Shown here piece by piece: positions 36,960-47,500 of a stretch of 64,000 bases of DNA (positions within the stretch are counted from its first letter, which is position 1; each line of letters opens with the position of its first letter). Source of the DNA: Astropecten irregularis (Eukaryota > Echinodermata > Asteroidea > Paxillosida > Astropectinidae); assembly GCA_963971285.1 (NCBI GenBank), contig OZ020248.1, forward strand, positions 16,244,001 to 16,308,000, in the 5' to 3' direction. The translations under genes were made by a program, and so were the position numbers. The notes under the pieces were generated by a model. The model searched no databases. It was given only the letters and a program-made list of their open reading frames with translations, and was not told the DNA's origin.

Positions 36960-37580
36960 AGTGAAGACTGGCCATAGATTGACATGGCCCTGCTGAGTAT
37001 ATCAGTCACAGTCATAGTGGCAAGGTGACAACTGCAGTGTAGAGGGGCCAAGGGTTGACATGGCCCTGCTGAGTGTATCAGTCACAGCCATGGTGGCAAG
37101 GTGACAACTGCAGTGTAGAGGGGCCAAGGGTTGACATGGCCCTGCTGAGTATATCAGTCACAGTCATGGTGGCAAGGTGACAACTGCAGTGTAGAGGGGC
37201 CAAGGGTTGATATGGCCCTGCTGAGTGTATCGGTCACAGCCATGGTGACAAGATGACATCTGCAGTGTAGAGGGGCCAAGGGTTGACATGGCCCTGCTGA
37301 GTGTATCGGTCACAGTCATGGTGGCAAGGTGACAGCTGCAGTGTAGAGGGGCCAAGGGTTGACATGGCCCTGCTGAGTGTATCGGTCACAGCCATGATGA
37401 CAAGATGACATCTGCAGTGTAGAGGGGCCAGTGGTTGACATGGCCCTGCTGAGTGTATCAGGCACAATCCTGATGGCAAGATGACAACTGCAGTGTAGAG
37501 GGGCCAAGGGTTGACATGGCCCTGCTGAGTGTATCAGGCACTATCCTGATGGCAAGGTGACAACTGCAGTGTAGAGGGGC
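36960..37580 (+). repeat. 76-bp minisatellite, array ii
   Basis: About eight copies of the same unit as at 35470-36125, in the second copy of a tandemly duplicated ~1.4-kb block. It shares both subtypes with the first array. Confidence 0.9.
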
Positions 37581-37969
37581 CAGCCATTGTCAAGCAGGCG
37601 AGATGATTGTGCATGGTTTGACAGACATCTGTGGAGTGTATTAAAATGTTAGATAAAATTATTCTAAATGAATATGTTGATGGCATGGTTTTTTTGTGTG
37701 ACTCAGATGTCAGATTGAGCTCAAAGCAGAGGCTTATCATTTTATGTACATCTCAGATTAGACAAAGTGTGAGTGCTGTTCTGGGACCTTTACAATCATG
37801 TTTTGTTCCTTTAAACAATATAATTTACCTAATATTCATTCCCAAAGAATCAAAGTTGGGTGGAATTATGTTTGTAATCAAAATAAAAGCTCCTTGGAAA
37901 TTTGATGTTATTCATAATAATACTGTATACACACATGTGCAAAGTTTAGCTCTTTATTTTGAATTTACT

Positions 37970-38270
37970 ATGCAAATTAGGCTTGCCCTTCACTGACGTG
38001 GATGAGCACTGCATACTCCGTGCTTGTGAGAGCATGTGAAAAAATCACATGCTTGCTCAGGTGGGATTCGAACCCACGACCTCCTGCTTACTAGTGCCGA
38101 TGCCATACCGCTAGAGCTTGGTGGCCTAGCAGTATGGCATCTGTATTAGTAAGTAGGAGGTCGTGGATTCAAATCCCACCTGAGCAAGCATGTGATTTTT
38201 TCATGTGCTCTCACAAGCACTGAGTATGCAGTGCTCATCCACATCGGTGAAGGGCAAACCTAATTTGCAT
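37970..38270. repeat. ~300-bp tRNA-like palindrome, copy 2
   Basis: Two arms of about 141 bases (37970-38110 and 38130-38270) are nearly perfect reverse complements around a centre at 38120. The inner spacer GCTAGAGC...GGCCTAGC also pairs partly. Each arm reads outward as a tRNA-like sequence with an A-box-like TGGCCTAGCAGTATGG (plus) or TCTAGCGGTATGG (minus) and a B box. The outer arms carry CAAATTAGG and its complement. It lies ~250 bp beyond the Helentron stop codon. Confidence 0.85.
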
Positions 38271-38515
38271 ATTATTTATTTCCTGACCAAAATCATTTAA
38301 TAGTCAATTTTGAATTTGTTTTACTACCTTCAAAACCATTACATGTATATCTTTAAAAGAAACAGTAAATCATGTCTTTCTTAAATTGCATGTTCAACTC
38401 AAATCTAACTCATCAGAATGCATACATTTGTGATAAATGCCAAGAAGGTCATGTACATGATATTTCCATTGTCAGATAATAATTAATTGATGTGTACAAC
38501 AACTTATACAAAATC

Positions 38516-41500
38516 TCATATATTGATACATACACCTTCATGATAACTGTAATAAGTAGGAATTACAGTTGCACATACTGATTCTATATTTCTTACATAT
38601 ACATGATCAATCAATGTCCCATTCTCTGTTGTGGCATCTGTCACACATTGTTTATATCCATGCTCACACATTAATTTCTCTATCTGTGAATGCTGTTTCA
38701 AAATATCTTCATTAAAATCACCCATTACAATACATCTGTTAGATACTTTATGAAGTTCATTAAGTACATCTTTCACATTGGCAATAAACTCAATCATGGA
38801 ATATGATGCTGGACGATAAATTGTTACCACAGAATATGACACTTCACAAAATACTTGTATTGCAATATACTCCAAGTTGTGTACAGGTAAGATCAGTCTA
38901 CTGAATGTCTTGTTCCTTCTACCATACACAGCAACACCTCCATGACACTGTTTGCTTAACATGTGAGTAACACTGCATGAATTGTTATATGAAGCACTTC
39001 TGATGTTATGATAGCATTTGAAATCATTTAATTCTGTCTCACAGTCAAACTCATTCTCACTCCATGTTTCCGTCAGACAAATGAAATCTGCTGACATCAT
39101 ATCAATATTACATTCCAAGTCTTTAAAGTGTTCTTTCAATCCTTGGATATTATGCATCATAATGACATTATCATTTGATGGTAGTGTTCTTACATCAGGT
39201 TCTTCAATAAATTGCATCATATTATTCAACGAATCCTTCACCGTTTTATTGCAATAAAGAAACTTTTCATTAAACCCTTCAATCACAAGTCCATTTAGAG
39301 ATGTTACTCTGCTTAATGCAACATATGCTTGACCTGCTGAAAATGTCCGTTCAAGACATACCACTGCTCTGTCTGTAGTCACTCCTTGTACTTTATGTAC
39401 TGTACAGGCCCAAGCTAATTTCAATGGAAATTGTCGTCTTATCCACTGTTTGCTTATATGTTCTTCTTCCCTTTCAATTCTAATAAATCCATCATTTGTT
39501 GCACTTTTCCTTTTCACTTTGGATCCAACACTTTCGCTATCAAATACAATATGAATATATTCAGGGGTAGATTCATCATGTGACAGAATGATTTCACAAA
39601 CAGTTCCAAGTACTCCATTTACAAGTCCATCAGAAACATCAAGATTTTTAGACAGCATTACTCTAGCACCAGTACCTAGCCATAATGCTTCAGGCAAAGT
39701 AGTATGCATTGATTTTTTCAGTATTTTCACTTGGCTTTTCTTTTTACTGTAATCTTTCTGAAAATCATTTGCTAAAATACAGAAATAATCAGTGCACTTT
39801 GCAAACAGTATCTTCCTATTGTATTCATCAACCTGTTTATTACATGGAAATATATGTAAAGCATCATCCCACTCTTCTCCAGTTCCTCGTGATTGTAACA
39901 TTGCTACATCTTCATCCAATAACTTATCCTGCTTAGCTCTGACACGTATTCGATTCAAAGTTTCAGCAAATTGCATATCATCCTTTTGTCTCATAATTTC
40001 TCTCAACTCTACTTTCTTAAAACAATCATTCCACAGATCTACTGCAATATCTCTCTGATACAATGATTTCCCTTTGACTGGAGGCAATTGATAAAAATCA
40101 CCAACAGCTAAAATGCTCACTTTACCAAATGCTTTGAGGTCACGTGTTTGCTTAATCTGACGCAGACGTCCATGAATGTAACACAGCATTTTATGATCAA
40201 CCATTGATATTTCATCAATAATAACAATTTGAAGATCTTGCAATTCATTCCTCAAAGTATTCAATTTTTCCTCACCTAGAGGTTGATATGGCAAACGTGC
40301 ATCAGTAGGGATTGACAACGCACTGTGAATTGTACTTCCATTGATATTAAAAGCGGCAACTCCAGTAGGTGCAGTTATCATTACAGACACATTATCAGGA
40401 TTATGAACCATTCTTGTAAACAGTCTTGTTGCTTCATAATGTATTGATTTAACCAAATGACTTTTCCCAGTTCCAGCTCCACCAGTGATAAACACATGAA
40501 ATGGTTCAGGGTATTTGCCTTGTACCTTCTGTAAACACCAGTCTCGAATCTTATTAAACACTTCTCTTTGCTGTGTATTCAATGATCTCAATAAACTTTG
40601 TGCATCTTGCTTTGATATTTTCACTGAATGTGGCTCAATATTACACACTTTATCTTTCTTGTCAGATTGTAGGTCAGGAATATCCAAATCATCATCTTCT
40701 GGTAATACTGGCTCACGTTCTGCTTCACATTCAAGTCTTTCCTGCTCAGATATTGGGGAAATCAAAGCCCATGCATCTTCCTGCATACCATGTTTTTCTA
40801 CATATTGTTTAGCTGCTTCAAGAGCCTCAGCATTCTTCTCATATTTAGACCGATTACTTTCAACAACAACACTTACAGATTTCATTTGGTTATTTAGACA
40901 AACTGAACCATTCTTATAAAACTGTTCATAATTATCAAACTGTGGTGGCTTCAGTTGAGCATCAACACGATATGGAAGAAACAATTGTAATATACTGTGG
41001 TAATATTTCTCTGGATATTTAGTCAGTGAAAACCTAGGATATCTTATGACTGCTGGTTCAGTTCTTGTACGTTTCTGTATGTGACCCAGACCATGTTTCA
41101 ATGCATACGCTGGTGAATGTCTTGATATATTACATGTATCTCCATTATAAATAATTCTGTACTCTGAGCAAAATTTTGCCAGACACACGCCATTAAATTC
41201 ATCACTATCCGGCCTTGCTTTATAACGCTCAACTTTGTTAGTCATGAAAATATCATCCTCATCTTCACATTTGCTCTGAATTACACTCAATGGCAAACTC
41301 ATTCGTACAGGATTTTCACCTACAGGTATAAACTCCACTTTTCTAGAACCCTCTTTCAACCTCAGACCACAAACACGAAACACTGCTTCCTGAGCTGATA
41401 ATTCTCTATTGTGTAAATACACACATCCAATTTCCTTCATACTCTGTCTAGCATCTAAATTCCCCTTTTTGGCCTCGCTCTGTGCACGTCCTAATAACAG

Positions 41501-44500
41501 TCCCAATTCTCGTTCTGACTTTGACATGTACGATACTACATAAGCTGCACAGGCATATGCATCACTGATGTATTGAATATCCATGTTAGCATTCCAGGCT
41601 CTAATTAAATCAGGATTATACAGATTCACCCATACATCTTGAGGCTCTCTCTTTAAAACAATAGTAGGTTTCCTGCTCAAAACATCATTAGCCTTCTCAA
41701 AATCAGTCTGTGTAATATTAATGCTTTGAAATAATTCAGATGTTGACATGTGTTGATTCTTCTCATCTTGGATTGCATTCCATACTGATTGCAATAATTC
41801 CTTGGCTGCTGTACGTTTCTTTTCATTATTACTAATGGAAGTACTTTCTTCATGATTATAGCCATCATCCTCACTATCTTTATCATTACATTCATCAGCT
41901 GGATCACAACTGGCAATAAATGTTCTATTAGATGGGGGTCTTGGAAAATTAAATCTACATTCAGAACCCTTCTTCTTACAAGTCTTGGTATGTTTCCTAC
42001 TATGTAGCTGTACATGACTGATTATTTCATTCAATTCCTCATCTTCTTCCTGTGTTGGTAACTTGCAACTGATATATTTGTCAATGAATTTTATTACATC
42101 AGCATCATCATCTGTTTCCAATTTGGGAGCATTCTCAATCCAAAACAAACAATGTGTGTGCGGAGATCCTCTTTGCTGAAATTCTACTCGGTAAAAATAG
42201 TCCTTGACTCTCCCAATGGGTGCTGCACTTGACATGATAACATCCTTCAAAAATGTGTGAAATCGATTCTCAAACATTCTAGCAACAGTCACTGGATTGC
42301 TTCTCAGTACTGTACATTTATCATTCCAATCCAAATCTTCAATTGTTCTGAAATCCCCTTGTTGTCTCAATATTGTATTAATGACTTCAGGCCATCTCAT
42401 GTCAGCTGCAGAAAATGAGCAAAACCATGTTGGTATTCCAAGTTGTCTAATCATAGCCATGACATCTCTCTGAGTTGATTGCCAATATGACGGTGTACCT
42501 CTGATTGGTTTTAAGAATTTATACCCACTATCAGACTGTAAAATATCATTTAAATGATCTCTATCTTTAATCATGCTAGAATTCACATTCTGACCACAAT
42601 GCATTTTCCCTGAACTTTGACGCATAGCAATTGATACACCAGACATGACCTTTTCAATTTCTGATAAATACTGGGCATAAAAGATATACTGAGTACATTT
42701 GGCAAATCTGTTATCTGCATTCATCAACCTATTATGAAAATATCTCAAGCGTGTCAGCTTTCCATCACGTTTATCATCAAATATAGGTGAGCCTGCTGGG
42801 AATAATGCTGGAAAACATTTAGCCTCATTACCTTTCTCCATTAATACTCTAACTGGATTGTTTCCTTCACATGGTGCAACACAAAGTACATCATCAAAAT
42901 ATTGATCAAGCACTTCTTGTCCAATATCTATAGGTTGTAAACATGTATCAAGTGGAATACCACACAAACGATCCTCATCTGTTTCTTCATCACTTACACT
43001 GGCTTCGTCAGATTCATGTACTTTGTCATCTTCTTGTTCCTCATCATTCCCATCATCTAACAGGGGATCATTCCAATCACAATTGATTTCAATATCTTTA
43101 TACCATGCATTGTTCAGCTTAAGATAGCTTAATGCAGTTTCCACATGTTCCTTGGTCACAAATTGATATTGATAATATCCTTTGTAAGTTAATTTTCTCT
43201 TTAACTTGATTCGAATTAACTGATTTTCATTTCTGCATCTTGGCAATGCTGTCACTGTATCTGTAATGTTAGATGGTACACATACAACAGGACCATGTAC
43301 AGAATTCTGTCCACCTTTCGGCAATGCTACCAATTTCATGAATGGTATATTAATTGCAATGAGATGCTCCTCTAATATATTCAAACAATTCAATTCTTGC
43401 GGAATGTCTATCAATTCCAAATTATTTGTACATGCTTCCACTGGTACTTTCTTCTGGAGTAATGTTCTATGACATGTGTAACATATCCATAATCTAGACC
43501 TGCTAGATTTTGATACAAGACATTCATTTCCACACTCTTTTGTACATAGACATTTATGTAAATATTTGTCAGATATACAACTTATGTTGCTGTATTTTTC
43601 TTTATTGCATCTAATAACTTGTTTCTTAAACAAAAGTTTGCAACAAACTGCACAAACATACTCAGGTCCAGTTGACACTTCATTCCTCCAATTTCTGATA
43701 ACATTCCTCATGTTCCTTGCTTGTTGAGATTTTATACGTCTTTCTCTTAAAACCCTCTGCTTTATTTTCTTACGATAATTTGCATCTTGGCGATACTTGC
43801 ATTTCAATTTTTTTATCAAATTTGCTTTGTATACATGATTACTCCAATACTTTTTCTTAATGGAGTTAATGACAGCATTTCTGTATACTTGATTACTATG
43901 ATATTTTGTTGTTGATGAGGTTTTTGCACGGTTAATTGTTTTCTGCCTATATACAGCATCTTCATAATACCTGGCTTTGGTATGATTGATTTTTTCTTGC
44001 CTATGGACACTATCCTTGCGATACTTCTTTTTTTCTCTATCAACTTTTCTTTGTCTATGTACACTATCTTTGTGATACTTAGTTTTATCACAATTACGTT
44101 TTCTTTCTCTGTGTACACTATCTTCGCCATACTTCTTTTTTCCACTCTTAATTTTCCTTTCTCTATGTACTCTATCCTTTTTATACTTGTTTTTTTCTGT
44201 GTTAATCTTAGTTTCTCTGCGTACACTATCTTTGCGATACTTAGTTTTTTCATGGAGGAGCTTTCTTTCTCTATACACATTATCTTTATGATACTTCTCC
44301 TTTAACAATTTCCTTTTTTCAACACCATTTTCTGCATATTTGTTCCTGTCGTATTCAAGTACACTTTCTCTGAACTCTTTACAATTAGCATATTTCTGTC
44401 TTTTAGCATAATTTTTCTTTTCCTTGTATGCACTTTTCTCATCTACAATGTTAGTACATGTATTTCTTGTTTTATTGTATGTTTCTCTTGCTTTATCTCT

Positions 44501-47500
44501 CTTTAATTTCCGTTTCAATGCCACATTAACACGTTTACGTCTCTTTCTCTTAGGCTGAGAATGCTTTTCCATATCTTCACATCTATTGTTACTTTGATTT
44601 ACATGAACATTACTGAGTGAGTCCATACAAGTACCTTCAGACAACAAATCTCTGTTACAACAGCTTTCTACATCACCTGGATTACTTGAAACAAGTTCAT
44701 GAACATTCACAACTAAATCATAGTGAACTTCATTTCTATGATACAAATAAATTCCACAATCTGACAATCTCTCGGTATTGCTGAATGAACGAGAAAACAA
44801 ATACCACTTATTTGCCTCACTATACGTGTATAAATCAACACCCAACATGTCAGCCATTGCTATGATTTCTACCTCTGTGGCCCATGTACCATTATGAAAC
44901 AACCTCTGCCTAACCACATAATCTTGCACTGTGGAAAAACCTTCTCTTAAAAAACACCTAAATTTATCAGCATACTTCAGCAAATGATTAACAGTAAGAG
45001 TTCTCACATGTCTATGATTTTCCTCAGTTCCTGATATAGCACAAGAAATAGCTCTAAAGAAACAGTTCCCATCACCTCTTATCTTCCTTACAGTGTCAGG
45101 TCTTCCCATGTTCTTACATCTTGTGGAAATGTTATTAGTATTCAAACATACTTTACTGACACCAAATTTTTGACACAATGTCATCTTCATTTCTTTAGTC
45201 AGTGGCAAAAAGTTCAAAGGAACTGGTTCAGTAACTTGTATTATTTCTAAATCATTATCACTCTTGTCACCATTACTTAATTCATGATCAAAACCAGTGG
45301 CATGCACATCATCAAACAAAACACTGTGTGCTGTATCTTCTTCAACCCAATCATTTCCTTTATTGTTTAGGGTATTATTACTTTCCATTGTCTCATTTAA
45401 ACATTGAGTTTCTACGCCTTGTGTACAACTACTGATGGGAGCACTGTTACTATTGTCAATGTGTTGATCACTACAGATACTGAGGTCATGACTAATGCAA
45501 ATATGAACACCTGTAATTTCAAATTGCTCATTATCAGACAGATTCATAGAATGTCCAAGTTCAGTACAATACCTGTACACACCTTGCCATGTCAAAGAAC
45601 GCTGCAAAATGCTTGTCCCATCTTGAACTTGACGGCCATGAACACTTCTGGAATGTGAATCAAATACATAATAAATTCCACCGTGGGAAATCACTGCAAA
45701 AGTGTTTCCATGAAAACATATGAAACATGCTTGATATATCTGAATTGTTTGTTCTATAGCTAGTTTAAGTGAAATCATGTTGAACTCTGCCAAAGTTGAA
45801 TCCTGTTCATTGAATGTTCCTACTACAGGTTCCGCATAATTCATGCTAAAGTTGTTTTCATACACATTCAAATCAGTTGGTAATTCATTGATAAGCAGAT
45901 AATCATTATTCATAGTTGAGCTTCGCTGCAAAAATCCATACAGTTCATTGCCAGTGTTAAGCACATTGTCCATGTCATTCCTTCCCCAATTATTCATACA
46001 TTTTATCTGACTTTTCATAATTGCACTCAAGGACATGGCCACACATTGCTTTCCAATATTTCTTCCAAACCGTACATCTCCTTGATGACAACTGCCTTGT
46101 GCAACAATTGATTGATCAACTTGTCTACTATTCACTGTCTGACAACACTGTATCCTAGCAGGCTTTACCACATCATTAGACTGCATTTCATTCATCTTAT
46201 TCTTCAAATCTGCATCAACCCTTCTCTTTCTCCTGGTATTTGGATGTATTCCTGTCAAATTAATTTTGCTGACATTATTTACAGATCTAATTCCAGTTCT
46301 CTTGACATCATTTTTAGTGCCATCCTTGTTTCTGCTGTGACTTTCTGTTTGTCTAGTGTCATCAATGTGGGGCAAGGATTTCTCACTTTGACGTCTCTCA
46401 CACTTTTTTTTATACTCTCTGGGCTGTGATTGATTATCGGTACATTTCTCCTTTTCACTTGAAGTATCAGGTGAAATTGTTTTCCTCTTTCTTAAGAAGT
46501 AACCACCACTCTGTTGTCTAATTGACTGTTTACCAGTACTTAGTTTAACATACCCATTTCCTGTCTTTGGTGTATCATTCTTTCTGTTCTCCTTGTCAGA
46601 CACTTCATCAATAGGTTCACCTGAGCACTGGTCTACTGCACTGGAAGGCATATCAAACTGATTCTCATCTGTACAAATACCAAAATTGTGAAACAAACTG
46701 TCAGAGTAATTACCATGTCCACATTTACAACAAACCCAAGTGAATGTCTTACCAGTCAAATATTCCTTAATATTTAAAATACCTGTGCAAGTTGTATGAA
46801 ACCACACACAACATTTATCACATTGTATCTTCCTTTTGCCACACCCATCACTTTTTTCACAAAGCCAACACACATTGCCATTATCACTTTCTATTTCCAG
46901 GTCCTTGACTTTCTCTTCTCTTGCTACACAGGTCTTTCTCTTCTTACCTCCTTTCATGACTTTCATGGACATTTTCCAGACATTCTTTTTCATTCCTCTC
47001 CTTCCTTTTACAGTCCGTCTTACATGGATAACTTTGCTAATACATCTTCTTGTATGACAAAATGTAGATTTCATTACTTCTTCGTGTACTTGTCTGTCCT
47101 TCTTAGACATACGCTGCTCAATTGATTTACCATTTCTTCTGTAATTATACAACACATGTTTCCTGGCCTTTCTTGTCATTCTTACTCGCTTTGGAACCGT
47201 GTATCCAGTTGTTTGACACTTCCGATTCTTCCTCTGTTGACGACACTTCCAACTATATGAACATGTACATGTTGCTATCACTTGTCTCTTCAATGTACGA
47301 GGACACTTCTGCTTCAATGGTATTGTGAATACACCTCTCACCTGGTTCTTACACTTATCCTGACCTCTCCTGTATCTTCTCATATGGCTCTTATCATGAC
47401 TTCTCCTGAACCTCTCCCTACATCTCTTCTCACAGCCCATCATATGCCTCATTCCACAGCTGCTTACTTCATGACTGCTTACCTCATGAAAGCTTACCTC

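Larger units (their letters stand above)
34860..38515 (-). other. 3' region of Helentron 1
   Basis: Three landmarks recur in order beyond the stop codon of both Helentron copies: the string GAAGGACRTC (34897 / 58622), the string CATACCTGAAA (35458 and 36918 / 58971), and TGGTTTGACAGACATCTGTGGAGT (36160 and 37614 / 59272). The block from 35458 to about 36870 is itself tandemly duplicated to 36918-38270 (offset 1456 on the left part, 1319 on the right). I therefore take this as element sequence, not host flank. Its outer end is not defined. Confidence 0.65.
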
